DNA of 64,000 nucleotides from Paenibacillus caseinilyticus (GTDB taxonomy: Bacteria > Bacillota > Bacilli > Paenibacillales > NBRC-103111), in NCBI RefSeq assembly GCF_027533645.1, contig NZ_JAQAGY010000001.1:248001-312000 (forward strand). The letters are read 5' to 3'. Positions 24,769 to 33,494 of the stretch are shown here, in pieces. The notes beneath the pieces are model-generated. The model was not told the origin of the DNA, searched no databases, and worked only from the letters and a program-made list of their open reading frames with translations. A program made the position numbers and the translations under genes. Position 1 is the stretch's first letter. Each line of letters begins with the position of its first letter.

Positions 24769-25980
24769 TTATACTTGCAGCCGTAGGCCTTCCAGCATCA
24801 GCGGGAGCAGTTCGTCGTAGATCCGCGGGAACTGCGAGATCGGCAGCGGATTCACGCCGAAGCCCGCTTCGATAGTGAATCCCGGCCGGCGGAACTCCTG
24901 GATGAACCAATCCTTGTAGCCGGCATCGCTGCCGGTCAGCTTCACGGCCCGGTATCCGCTGATCCATGCCAGCCGCCCGGCGAGCTCCGCGGCCTCCGGC
25001 GGTTCGCAGTCCCGGTAATTCCAATAGATCTCACGGCCTTGCGTATGGAAGGCCATGACCATGGAGAGCGGCCTGCTGCGGGTGAACGCCGCCATCGCGG
25101 CGGCCTCCGGTTCTGTCAGCGGCGCGCTTCCGGGATAATCCCTCGGCCCGGGTCCGGGCACTCCGCGCCGGTCCCTCTCCGCCTCCCAGCAGGCCGGGAA
25201 CTGGTCGTTGAGATCCACGCCGCGAATATTCGCCTTCCAGCCGGAGAAGTCGTGCGAACCGCCGTTCCACTCCAGCAGCCTGCCGGAAGACGGATCGCCA
25301 GGCGCGGCTCCATGATGCACGAGCTCCACCCCGTCCGGATTGACCATGGGAATCAGCCACAAGGTCGTCTGCTCGAACAGCGGGCGTACTTCATACCCTC
25401 CAAGGGAAGGAGCGCCTGTATATACCGTGGCGGCATACTCCTCGAGGAAGCGCATCAGCAGCAAGGAAGTAATCCATTCGTTGGCATGAAAGGAAGCATT
25501 ATAGAGCACTTCGCTGGGTCCCTGCCCGATCCGCACCCACGGGATGTCCCTGCCCGACACGCTGCGGCCGATCGAGCCAATCGACAGATCAGGGTACTTC
25601 TGACCGAGCAGAGACAAGTCTTCCATCATCTCCGCGTACCCATAGGGCTCGGCGCACCGCAGCGCGGTAACGCACTCCTTCGCCGGGATGACCAGCGGTT
25701 GTCCGATCCGCAGCCGCCGGGGATCGACCCCCGGATTCGAAGCGGCAAGCTCCGGCACGGTCAGACGGAAGCGTTCCGCCAGACTTCCGTACGTATCCCC
25801 TGCCCGCACCGTGTACCGGTTCGCCGACCCCACGGGGATATGAATCACTTGGCCCGGGTGGAGCGTGTCACCCTCGCTGATCTGGGGATTGGCCCCATAG
25901 AGCGAGGCCAGGTTCGTCCCGTACCTCGCAGAGATCCGGCTGAGCGTATCCCCGCGCCGCACCACATAAGGAAATGTCAT
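24769..25980 (-). CDS. LysM-containing M14 zinc carboxypeptidase/endopeptidase
   Basis: 403-aa protein. Two LysM domains (YVVRRGDTLSRISARYGTNL and YTVRAGDTYGSLAERFRLTV) are followed by an M14 domain similar to gamma-D-glutamyl-L-diamino-acid endopeptidase I: zinc motif NASFHANEWITS (HxxE), second ligand His in MAFHTQGREIYW, general base Glu in FTIEAGFGVNPLP. This set cleaves peptidoglycan stem peptides. No clear signal peptide, as in the spore enzyme YqgT. Start MTFPYVV at 25980, with GGAGGG upstream. It lies 88 bases after glutamate racemase on the same strand, so both concern cell-wall peptides. Confidence 0.9.
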   Translation of the reverse strand: MTFPYVVRRGDTLSRISARYGTNLASLYGANPQISEGDTLHPGQVIHIPVGSANRYTVRAGDTYGSLAERFRLTVPELAASNPGVDPRRLRIGQPLVIPAKECVTALRCAEPYGYAEMMEDLSLLGQKYPDLSIGSIGRSVSGRDIPWVRIGQGPSEVLYNASFHANEWITSLLLMRFLEEYAATVYTGAPSLGGYEVRPLFEQTTLWLIPMVNPDGVELVHHGAAPGDPSSGRLLEWNGGSHDFSGWKANIRGVDLNDQFPACWEAERDRRGVPGPGPRDYPGSAPLTEPEAAAMAAFTRSRPLSMVMAFHTQGREIYWNYRDCEPPEAAELAGRLAWISGYRAVKLTGSDAGYKDWFIQEFRRPGFTIEAGFGVNPLPISQFPRIYDELLPLMLEGLRLQV

Positions 25981-26068
25981 GCTGCAGCCCTCCTGTACCG
26001 CCGGCAGCCGGCGGTCATTTGACAAGCCTGCCTGTTTGTCATGGCTTCCTAATCTATATGTGGCGCAA

Positions 26069-26878
26069 TTAAATAATATTCGGCACCCGCCAGACCACCG
26101 GCGTCACCTTGATTTGTTCGTTCAGCCATGTTTGGGCGATCGACTTGAACATCCGCGGCTCGCCGCTGCAGAAGAATTGATGGACCGGCATCGTCCCTCT
26201 CGCAGCGAGCAGGCCTTTATGATAAAGGATCGTACTGATTTCTCTGGCTGTCTCATCGGCCGAGGAGATCAGCGTCACGCCAGGTCCCATCACTTCCCCG
26301 ATCACCTCGGATAAGAAGGGGTAATGCGTGCAGCCGAGAATGAGGCAGTCCATCGGCAGCCGGCGCAGTCCCGTCAGCGTCTCTTCCACGACGCGGCGTG
26401 TGTGCTCCGTAGCGAATTCGCCCCGTTCGACGAGGGGGACGAACAGCGGACAAGCCTGGCTCACGACTTCGATCTGCGGAGCGATTTGCCGCAGCGCCAG
26501 CTCATAGGCATGGCTCTTGATCGTTCCTTCCGTCCCGATCACGCCAACCGATTGATTGCGTGAAGTTTTGATGGCGGCACGCGCGCCCGGATGAATCACT
26601 CCGATGACCGGAATGGATACCCGGGCACGGATCTCTTCCAAGGCCACAGCCGTGGCCGTATTACAGGCGATGACGATCATCTTGGGTCCGAACTGCAGCA
26701 AATAATCAACGATTTGGTGCGTGAAGCGGGCCACTTCCTCCGGCTCTCTCGGTCCGTAAGGCGTTCTTGCCGTATCGCCGAAATAGATAATCTTTTCCTG
26801 GGGGAGCTGCCGCATGACTTCCTTCGCCACGGTCAAACCGCCGACCCCTGAATCCAATATGGCAATCGCTTGCTGCAC
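26069..26878 (-). CDS. racE: Glutamate racemase
   Basis: 269-aa Asp/Glu racemase producing D-glutamate for peptidoglycan. IAILDSGVGGLTVAKEV is the start signature, ACNTAT carries the first catalytic Cys and LGCTHYPFL the second. SSADETAREI is the usual C-terminal element. The start is GTG, with AAAGGA about 12 bases upstream. It is the only racemase in the window. Confidence 0.96.
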   Translation of the reverse strand: MQQAIAILDSGVGGLTVAKEVMRQLPQEKIIYFGDTARTPYGPREPEEVARFTHQIVDYLLQFGPKMIVIACNTATAVALEEIRARVSIPVIGVIHPGARAAIKTSRNQSVGVIGTEGTIKSHAYELALRQIAPQIEVVSQACPLFVPLVERGEFATEHTRRVVEETLTGLRRLPMDCLILGCTHYPFLSEVIGEVMGPGVTLISSADETAREISTILYHKGLLAARGTMPVHQFFCSGEPRMFKSIAQTWLNEQIKVTPVVWRVPNII

Positions 26879-27020
26879 GTGGGTTTCGCTTCCTTTATCT
26901 TGGAGTGTGATAACCTTCGGTGAATTCTCCCTATTTTATGTGGGGAGAGGAAGAAAGGTACCAACCCTGCGCGGAACTCCGCTGCAGGCTTATTCATAGT
27001 ACCAGAGGCCGGGACAAATG

Positions 27021-27046
27021 AAAACCCCGCTGCGGCTGACAGCGGG
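27021..27046 (-). terminator. Terminator of the deacetylase gene
   Basis: CCCGCTG and CAGCGGG arms with a 7-nt loop and TTTTC on the minus strand. Confidence 0.8.
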
Positions 27047-27066
27047 ATGAGGGATACATGATGAAA

Positions 27067-28263
27067 TTAGGGGGCGTCCGGAGGCTCGATATCGCTCAGC
27101 AGAGCGAACTCGTAACCGGCTTTGCGGACTTCTTTGATAATGCGGTCCAGCGCCTGGATGTTCTCCGGCGAGCCTTGGTGCATCAGGATGATGTTGCCGT
27201 CATGGAGGTTATTCATGATGTCGTTGTAGGGATCCTCCGCCCCGTTCTTACGGGGCTCCCAGTCCCGCATGGCGGTGGACCAGAAGACCGAGGTATAGCC
27301 CATTTCCGATACCTTCTGGAGGATATGCATGTTGTACCGGCCGTAGGGGAAGCGGAAGTACGGCTGGATTTTCTCTCCCGTGACTTCCTTGTACAGCTTC
27401 TCGTAATCCTGGATTTCTTGGACGATCTGCTCGTCGGTCTGCTCGTTCATATCGGTATGGGTCATCGTATGGTTGGCGACCAGGTGTCCGTCCTTCACGA
27501 GCTGGCGTACGAAATCCGGATCTTTCTTCACATTATAGCCGGCAATGAAAAAGTTCGCTTTGGCTTTATTATCCCTAAGCGACTTCAGCAGCAGCTTCGT
27601 ATCGCCGAGCGGACCGCCCGTATCGATCGTCAGGTACACTTTCTTGCCCGTACCGACCCAGAGCGCCTTGGTTCCCTTGGGGTAAGTCTTCGTCTCCCCC
27701 GGGAAGTTCGGCACTTTGCCCTTCGGCTGCTTCATGTAATACCAGGACAGCGCCTTGCGGTCGCCGGTTCCCTGTGCGGGCGGCTGCTTCGAGCCCGCAT
27801 TCCCGGCAGCGGCTGCCGCAGGATTGCGCAGGGCGGAAGATGCGCTCTTCGCACTGTCCGCCGGTTTGGCGGAATCGGACGGCTTCGCTGACTCAGCGGC
27901 CTTCTCTGGCGCCTTCGAACTGCCAGCCTCCGCGTTCTTGTCCTCTGTACCGGCAGCGGCATTGGAGCTGGTCTTGGAACCGGAGCCGGCTGCGGCTTCC
28001 TTCGGCTTCTCTTTCTCCTCGGCCGTCCTGCCCCCGCCGTCAGCTTGGTCCTTCGCTTCTCCCGAAGGCTGCGCGGTGGTTTCCTTGGCCGGTGCGGTCT
28101 CTTGAGGTTTCGTGCCGGAAGCTTCCCCGTTCGCGGAGGCTTGGGCCTTGGCGGTATCCGCCGGTGCCCCGGCGCCCGGTCCGTCCTCCACTTTCACGCT
28201 GCAGCCTGCGAGCAGCACACCGAGCGCTGCGGCGAGCAGTGTCATTCTGGCGGTAGAGTTCAT
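27067..28263 (-). CDS. PdaA-like polysaccharide deacetylase lipoprotein
   Basis: 398-aa lipoprotein: signal peptide with lipobox LLAGC (Cys21), a disordered Ala/Lys/Glu/Ser/Pro-rich tether to about residue 170, then a NodB domain resembling the delta-lactam de-N-acetylase PdaA (SWYYMKQPKGKVPNFPGET precedes it). Motif 1 reads YLTIDTGGP where most family members have TFDDG and PdaA has TFDNG, so the second, metal-binding Asp is replaced by Thr. Motif 2, NHTMTH, is intact, as are RFPYGRYN and ILMHQGSPENIQALD. It should act on cell-wall glycan outside the membrane; metal use may differ. Confidence 0.9.
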   Translation of the reverse strand: MNSTARMTLLAAALGVLLAGCSVKVEDGPGAGAPADTAKAQASANGEASGTKPQETAPAKETTAQPSGEAKDQADGGGRTAEEKEKPKEAAAGSGSKTSSNAAAGTEDKNAEAGSSKAPEKAAESAKPSDSAKPADSAKSASSALRNPAAAAAGNAGSKQPPAQGTGDRKALSWYYMKQPKGKVPNFPGETKTYPKGTKALWVGTGKKVYLTIDTGGPLGDTKLLLKSLRDNKAKANFFIAGYNVKKDPDFVRQLVKDGHLVANHTMTHTDMNEQTDEQIVQEIQDYEKLYKEVTGEKIQPYFRFPYGRYNMHILQKVSEMGYTSVFWSTAMRDWEPRKNGAEDPYNDIMNNLHDGNIILMHQGSPENIQALDRIIKEVRKAGYEFALLSDIEPPDAP

Positions 28264-28336
28264 TCTCAGCTCTCCTTTATCCGTGATGCTGACATTCGCC
28301 GTTCGTCCTCGGAAGAGCGAATTCACGTTCGCGTCC

Positions 28337-28365
28337 ATTGTACCAAAGGCTTCCTGTACTGGCAA
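28337..28365 (-). promoter_or_regulatory. Sigma-A promoter of the deacetylase gene
   Basis: TTGCCA, 17 bases, TACAAT with TGG before the -10, on the minus strand. Confidence 0.7.
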
Positions 28366-28515
28366 TCGCAAGAGGATGGGGATGCCGCCGCGGCCACGGG
28401 CTGCAGCGCTTAGAGTTACAGCGCAGCGGACAGCGGAGACAGACTTTAGCGGTGAGCGGCTGCGACAGGCTGCGTCCGTCACCGGAATCTTCCGCTGGGT
28501 TACCCGCACCACCGC

Positions 28516-28561
28516 GAAGAAGCCGTTCTTACGCGCGGCAGCGTGTACGAACGGCTTCTTC
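28516..28561. repeat. Perfect 13-bp inverted repeat
   Basis: GAAGAAGCCGTTC (28516-28528) and GAACGGCTTCTTC (28549-28561) flank 20 bases with an internal ACGC/GCGT pair. It abuts dispersed-repeat copy C. Confidence 0.7.
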
Positions 28562-28663
28562 AAAATGCTAGAATTTATATCTCGCCAGAGCTCGATCCCG
28601 TAATCATCTACTTCTTATAAACGCGCATCGTCCTTCAATGGACGGCGAAGCCGTTTATCTTCT
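28562..28663 (-). repeat. Dispersed intergenic repeat, copy C (inverted)
   Basis: On the minus strand it matches copy B over about 100 bases: AAGATAAACGGCTTCGC, GGACGATG, CGTTTATAAGAA, GATTACGGGATCGAGCTC, TGGCGAGATA and AAATTCTAG. ATAAACG...CGTTTAT and CGTCC/GGACG form the main stem. Confidence 0.8.
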
Positions 28664-28733
28664 ACGGCTGTGCCCCGCCCTGCACGGCAGCGCCGGATGA
28701 ACGCACCGGTGAGGCAGCGTCCCGCCGTCCAGC

Positions 28734-30035
28734 TTACCGGTACTCCGGCAGCCAGCCTCCGTGGGCTTCGATCAGGTCGTCGCAGAGCGCTACAATCTCG
28801 TCGATCGACAGCTCTGCGGCCGTATGCGGATCAAGCAGTGCGGCGTGATAGATATGCTCCTTCTTGCCGGTGACGGCCGCCTCGAGCGTCAGCAGCTGCG
28901 TGTTGATGTTGGTGCGGTTGAGCGCAGCGAGCTGCGGCGGCAAATTGCCGGCATACGTCGGCGTCACGCCGCTGGCATCCACGAGACACGGTACCTCGAC
29001 GCAGGCCTCCTTCGGCAGATTGGGGATCAGGCCGGTGTTCATCACGTTGCCGCCAATTTTGAACGGCACGTTCGTCACCATCGCCTCGAAGATATAGGAA
29101 GCGTATTCATGAGAACGCTTGTGCTCCAGATTTTTGCTGCCGACAAGCTCTTCGCGCATCGTTTTCCATCTTTCGATCTGGTCCACGCACCGGCGCGGAT
29201 ACTCATCGAGCGGAATGTTGAAGCGGTCGATAAGCTCGGGGTAATTCTTTTTGATGAAATACGGGTGGTATTCGGCATTGTGCTCAGACGACTCCGTGAC
29301 GTAATAGCCGAAGCGCTGCATGAGCTCGAAGCGCACCATGTCGCCGTGCTTCTCCTTCTGCTTCTCGAGCGCGCGCCGCTTGATCTCCGGATAAAGGTCG
29401 ATGCCGTCCTTGGTCACCTCAAGCAGCCAAGCCATGTGGTTGATGCCGGCAATCTTCGTCTGTACGCCCTCTGTCTCCATACCCAGCGATTGGAAGAGAT
29501 GCGGCATGCACACCTGTACGCTGTGGCACAGGCCGACCGTCTTGATGCCTCCGTAGGTGATCATCGCATTGGTCAGCACAGCCATCGGGTTCGTGTAGTT
29601 CAGGAACCATGCGTCCGGGCATACTTCCTGCATATCCCTGGCGAAGTCCAGCATGACCGGAATCGTACGGAGGTTCCGGAAGATGCCCCCGATCCCGAGC
29701 GTGTCCGCAATCGTCTGCCGCAGGCCGTACTTCTTCGGAATCTCAAAGTCCGTAATCGTGCACGGATCATAACCGCCCACCTGGATCGCATTCACTACGA
29801 ACCGGGCCCCCCGCAGCGCTTCCTTGCGGTCCGTATACGCTTTCACAACACAGCTGCTCCCGGCCGTGGACTTCAGGTTATTGAGCATATTCTCCGAATC
29901 CTTCAGCCGCTCTCCGTCGATATCGAACAGAGCGAGCTCGAAGCCCTGCAGTGCCGGCGTGAGCATCACGTCACCGAGCACATTCTTCGCGAATACGGTG
30001 CTTCCCGCACCAAGGAACGTAATCTTGTCTGCCAT
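28734..30035 (-). CDS. GH4 alpha-galactosidase/alpha-glucosidase
   Basis: 433-aa NAD+ and Mn2+-dependent glycosidase. N-terminal Rossmann motif FLGAGSTVFAKNVLGD, NAIQVGGYDP, then NYTNPMAVLTNAMI, the metal-site Cys-His in GLCHSVQVC, and GINHMAWLLEV. Length and these motifs resemble MelA-type alpha-galactosidases more than LplD galacturonidases, though the exact sugar is uncertain. GGGAGG lies 11 bases upstream of the ATG. A 21-bp-phased direct repeat at the promoter suggests an AraC activator; the nearby plus-strand AraC gene (30645) is the candidate. Confidence 0.9.
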   Translation of the reverse strand: MADKITFLGAGSTVFAKNVLGDVMLTPALQGFELALFDIDGERLKDSENMLNNLKSTAGSSCVVKAYTDRKEALRGARFVVNAIQVGGYDPCTITDFEIPKKYGLRQTIADTLGIGGIFRNLRTIPVMLDFARDMQEVCPDAWFLNYTNPMAVLTNAMITYGGIKTVGLCHSVQVCMPHLFQSLGMETEGVQTKIAGINHMAWLLEVTKDGIDLYPEIKRRALEKQKEKHGDMVRFELMQRFGYYVTESSEHNAEYHPYFIKKNYPELIDRFNIPLDEYPRRCVDQIERWKTMREELVGSKNLEHKRSHEYASYIFEAMVTNVPFKIGGNVMNTGLIPNLPKEACVEVPCLVDASGVTPTYAGNLPPQLAALNRTNINTQLLTLEAAVTGKKEHIYHAALLDPHTAAELSIDEIVALCDDLIEAHGGWLPEYR

Positions 30036-30084
30036 TCTTGAACCGCCTCCCAAGCGTTGGTTGAGTAGATCCTGCCTAAGGAAG

Positions 30085-30137
30085 ACTATACTCCTGCGCC
30101 TGGGAAAACGATATGGACACATGCGAGAACTATATGG
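30085..30137 (-). promoter_or_regulatory. Direct-repeat operator and promoter of the GH4 gene
   Basis: Plus-strand GAAAACGATATGG (30104-30116) and GAGAACTATATGG (30125-30137), 11 of 13 identical and 21 bp apart. The proximal copy overlaps the weak -35 of a TATAGT -10 (30090-30085, minus strand). Confidence 0.6.
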
Positions 30138-30154
30138 ACGATTGTCGGATGGGA

Positions 30155-30583
30155 CTAGTCCCGGTCCGCCGCCCACAGCAGCAGCTGAATGATCGTGATC
30201 AGGGCAAAAGCGATCAGCGCCAGGAACGGAATCGTGATGAAACCGAGCCAGTCGATATAATCGACATCGCATGGAACGAGGCCGCAGGCCGTCGCCCCGC
30301 TTTTGAACCATTCGGTCTTCTGCATGAGGTAGTGATATAACGAGATGCCTCCGCCCCAGATCGACATCGGCAGTACATAGTGGTACAAATGTCGTTCCTT
30401 GCGAATGGCCGCGACGGCCAGTATAATCACGAGAGGATACATCAGGATCCGCTGGAACCAACAGAGCCTGCAGGGCTCATAGTGCATAATTTCCGAAAAG
30501 TAAAGGCTGCCGAGCGTCGCCGTCAAAGCGACCACCCAAGATAAATGCATGGCATTCTCGCGAATAAACGGCTTCCATCTCAT
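30155..30583 (-). CDS. DsbB/BdbC-type disulfide oxidoreductase
   Basis: 142-aa, four-TM quinone-dependent thiol oxidase that reoxidises DsbA/BdbD-type partners outside the membrane. First Cys pair CRLC (residues 38-41) after TM1-2, WFQRILMYPL typical of the family, and a second pair in CGLVPC (near residue 100). GGGAGAG precedes the ATG at 30583; longer in-frame readings upstream overlap the AraC gene and are antisense. No BdbD partner nearby. Confidence 0.92.
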   Translation of the reverse strand: MRWKPFIRENAMHLSWVVALTATLGSLYFSEIMHYEPCRLCWFQRILMYPLVIILAVAAIRKERHLYHYVLPMSIWGGGISLYHYLMQKTEWFKSGATACGLVPCDVDYIDWLGFITIPFLALIAFALITIIQLLLWAADRD

Positions 30584-30644
30584 GAGTCTATTGTCTCTCC
30601 CTTCGATATTCCCATCATAACAGAACAGCCGGAGGTGTGTCATC

Positions 30645-31508
30645 ATGGCCGAGAGATTCCATTCGGTAGCGATCAATCCCGCCCCCGGCAGGGGGGAACT
30701 GACCGTGCTGTTCGGCGGACATGCGGAGACGCTGCCCCTGCACAAGGTAGGCCCGCAGGTGCTCGACTACCACCTGGTTCATCTGGTCACTTCGGGAAGG
30801 GGAAGCTTCCGCTGCCTGGGCCGCGACTATCCGCTCGGACCCGGCGACAGCTTCTTCATCTTCCCGGGGGAGCTGGTCTCCTATGCCTCTGACGAAGAGA
30901 CGCCTTGGTCTTACCGCTGGATTGGGTTCAAAGGCACGATCGCGGACGAATCCCTCAGCGCCCTCGGGATCTCGCAGCATCAACCGGTGACCCGCTCCAA
31001 GGAAGTCCGCCGGCTCGGCACCCTCTTCCATCTCATCGAGCAGTCGCTGGCTTCGGGACGACCCGGAGGCGATTTTCATTCGGGCGGCTACCTTCGCCTG
31101 CTAATCTCCGAGTATGCTCGGGACGCTGCCGCCGCGGCGCCGCCGGTTACCGAGAGCTCCATCATCCAGCAGCAGGTGCAGCAGGCGATCCGCTGGCTGA
31201 CGCTTCAATACTATCAACCGATTTCCATTGAGCATATGGCGAAGACGCTCGGTTATCACCGGACCCACCTCTCCAAGATGTTCAAACAGCACACCGGCAT
31301 GTCCCCCATGCAGTTTCTGCTGAAGGTCAGGATGGAGCGGGCGAAGCAGCTGCTCACGGAGAGGCTCACGATCGAGCAGGTCGCCTCATCCGTCGGGTTC
31401 GCCGATGCCCTGTACTTCTCCAAACAGTTCAAAAAGTGGTACGGAGTCTCCCCTTCCGAGTACCGGAACAGCCAAAGCCCTTATACCGGATGTACCAGCG
31501 GCTGCTGA
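30645..31508 (+). CDS. AraC-family regulator, probably of the GH4 gene
   Basis: 287-aa activator: N-terminal AraC-type cupin (YHLVHLVTSGRGSFRCLGRDYPLGPGDSFFIFPG) and C-terminal double HTH (SIEHMAKTLGYHRTHLSKMFKQHTGMS, then IEQVASSVGFADALYFSKQFKKWYGVSPSEYR). CGGAGGTG lies 7 bases before the ATG. It sits 610 bases from the start of the GH4 gene with only the small dsbB-like gene between. Inducer likely an alpha-galactoside or similar sugar; inferred from context. Confidence 0.9.
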   Translation: MAERFHSVAINPAPGRGELTVLFGGHAETLPLHKVGPQVLDYHLVHLVTSGRGSFRCLGRDYPLGPGDSFFIFPGELVSYASDEETPWSYRWIGFKGTIADESLSALGISQHQPVTRSKEVRRLGTLFHLIEQSLASGRPGGDFHSGGYLRLLISEYARDAAAAAPPVTESSIIQQQVQQAIRWLTLQYYQPISIEHMAKTLGYHRTHLSKMFKQHTGMSPMQFLLKVRMERAKQLLTERLTIEQVASSVGFADALYFSKQFKKWYGVSPSEYRNSQSPYTGCTSGC

Positions 31509-31585
31509 AGCGGCCGGAACAGGCAGAAGCTTCGACAAGGAGTATCTCTGCCGGTGATCTGTACGGCGAAAGGAGAGGCTTCACC

Positions 31586-32116
31586 ATGAACTTACGGAAC
31601 CGCATCTTATGGATTAATCTATTGTGTACCCTATTCGTCGCCTCGCTGGTTCCGGCGGAGGGCGTTACTTATGCGCTGAGCTGCGCCGTCAAGCCGTCCG
31701 CTCCCGAGGAGTACGACCGCAGTACGCTCGTATTCCGCGGCATCGCGGAATCCAAGGATGGGGACGAGACGGTCACCTTCCGCACGGTCTCTACCTGGAA
31801 AGGGCAGGAAGAGAGGCGCCTCGAGGTCAAATTCAGCGGGTGGACCCCGGTCACGCTCGGCGATGAGTACCTGGTCTATGCCGCGGAGAAGGACGGTATA
31901 CCCACAGCTCACCTCTGCGGCCGTACAGGCCTTTGGTCCGCGGCACAGGACGACCGGACGTTCCTGCCCGCGCCGCTGCACACCTACGATCCGGAAGCGG
32001 ATCCGCCTATGTCCGCCTTGGCCCGGACCCTGATCGGCGCCGCGCTGGTGATCGTGCTGCTGTTCGTGCTCCGTGTATATAGCCTGCGCAGCCGCAAGAA
32101 TCGCTCAGAACGCTGA
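31586..32116 (+). CDS. Exported membrane-anchored protein with TIMP/NTR-like domain
   Basis: 176-aa protein with a signal-like N-terminus (residues 5-33), an extracellular domain starting at CAVKP with the pattern VFRGIAESKDG, TVSTWKGQ and GDEYLVYAAEKDG, ending near HLCGRTGLW, then a C-terminal TM (residues about 147-168) and a basic tail. Cys, VF-x-G, W-K-G and the last Cys resemble bacterial netrin/TIMP-like folds. I do not know its role. AAGGAGAGG precedes the ATG. Confidence 0.75.
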   Translation: MNLRNRILWINLLCTLFVASLVPAEGVTYALSCAVKPSAPEEYDRSTLVFRGIAESKDGDETVTFRTVSTWKGQEERRLEVKFSGWTPVTLGDEYLVYAAEKDGIPTAHLCGRTGLWSAAQDDRTFLPAPLHTYDPEADPPMSALARTLIGAALVIVLLFVLRVYSLRSRKNRSER

Positions 32117-32162
32117 TCCATGCCGCGGCCGCAGCCACGGGAGGGCATGGACCCCCAACCAC

Positions 32163-32202
32163 AAAAAAAGCGAGAACTCATCCAAACGAGTCTCGTTTTT
32201 TT
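32163..32202. terminator. Bidirectional terminator
   Basis: GCGAGA-ACTC and GAGT-CTCG arms flanked by A7 on the left and T7 on the right, serving both convergent genes. Confidence 0.85.
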
Positions 32203-32267
32203 GCACATTTGCCTATATCTGCTCATATGTTGCTCATCAGCGGCGCGCATACCTGCCGCCGGGATAC

Positions 32268-33494
32268 TCAGACCGTAAAGCTGTACACCACTTTCGCTTC
32301 CGCTGCCCCGCTTTCGTCTTCCGTCCGGACCAGCCGGCCCCACTCCTCCTGCGGGACGACATCCACTACGGCTTTGATCCCGAGCTTCGCAAAGTCGAGC
32401 TGCGGCACGTCTTCCATGCGCAGCCGTTCGGTCACCAGCTTCCCGAGGACGCCCGGGAAGCGCTCTTCCATCTGCTGCAGCCGGTACAGCCCCGTCTCGA
32501 AGTCCCTTCGGGACGCGTTCACCGAGCCCAGGATAAGCTTGTTCTCGAGCACCAGTTCCCGGTTGAGCAGATCCGCCGACACGCGGATGCTGCGGTTGCC
32601 GGGGGTGACCCCGAGCAGCGCCAGCACGCCGTTCGGCGCGAGCGCCTCCATCGCATCGAAGGCCAGCGGGCTGAAGCCCGTGCATTCGAAGATGAGGTCG
32701 GCCCGCTTGCCCTGCGCGGCCAAGAAAGCGCTCAGCGGCGATATGCCCGCTTCTCCGCCCTCCCCTCCAGCGGCGGCCGGGGCATCCTCCGCCTCCTTAT
32801 ACAGCCCGCCGCAGGCGCGCACGAGCTGCGCCCCGGCCGAATCCTCCGGCGCCTTCGACCAGACGACGGTGTCTAGGCCGAGGCACCGGCAGGTCAGCGC
32901 CGCCAGAAGGCCGAGCGGCCCGGAGCCGAGCACGACCGCCGTCTTCGGCTGCCAGACGAGCCGCTGCTGCACGCGCTGCACCTCGCTCCACACCTTCTCG
33001 ACGATGCTCTGCGGCTCCGTCATGACCCCGTACGGCAGCGCCTCCGCCGGCACGCGCACCAGATACCTCGCCTCCTCGACATAGTACTCGGAGAGGTACC
33101 CGTGCGCCCCCTTGATGCCGCGTTCCACGTAAGCGCCGCTCTCGCAGAAGTCCTGCTGCCCGTTGCGGCAGGCTACGCAGCCTGGCACCGCGCAGGGCCG
33201 GCGCACGAGAGCGCAGACCGCGTCCCCGGGCCGGAAGCCCGTCGCCGGGTCAGCCTCTTCCACGACGCCGAGCGACTCGTGCCCGATGATCAGAGTCGTG
33301 TCGCCTTCCGGGGGTAAGCCGTATTTTTCGCTGACAATCTCGCGGTCCGTCCCGTCGAGCCCGACGCACAGCACCCGCACCAGCACCTCGGACGGCGTAC
33401 GCCGCTGCGGACGCTGGGCTTCGCCGAGCTCCAATCTCGGCTCCCCGCCTCCGCCGGGAGCTGACGCCAATCCCGTCACCCGAATCGCTTTCAT
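32268..33494 (-). CDS. Glucose 1-dehydrogenase-like zinc alcohol dehydrogenase
   Basis: 408-aa medium-chain dehydrogenase similar to archaeal-type glucose dehydrogenases. LCVGLDGTDREIV, IIGHESLGVVEEA (zinc/Glu site), RPCAVPGCVACRNGQQDFC (structural zinc Cys cluster), TEPQSIVEKVW, and the nucleotide-binding VVLGSGPLGLLAA. The usual catalytic-zinc Cys is replaced by Asp in GLDGTD, as in this subfamily. Its ATG overlaps the TGA of the upstream GH15 gene (ATGA), so the two are translationally coupled and glucose released by GH15 is the plausible substrate. Confidence 0.87.
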   Translation of the reverse strand: MKAIRVTGLASAPGGGGEPRLELGEAQRPQRRTPSEVLVRVLCVGLDGTDREIVSEKYGLPPEGDTTLIIGHESLGVVEEADPATGFRPGDAVCALVRRPCAVPGCVACRNGQQDFCESGAYVERGIKGAHGYLSEYYVEEARYLVRVPAEALPYGVMTEPQSIVEKVWSEVQRVQQRLVWQPKTAVVLGSGPLGLLAALTCRCLGLDTVVWSKAPEDSAGAQLVRACGGLYKEAEDAPAAAGGEGGEAGISPLSAFLAAQGKRADLIFECTGFSPLAFDAMEALAPNGVLALLGVTPGNRSIRVSADLLNRELVLENKLILGSVNASRRDFETGLYRLQQMEERFPGVLGKLVTERLRMEDVPQLDFAKLGIKAVVDVVPQEEWGRLVRTEDESGAAEAKVVYSFTV

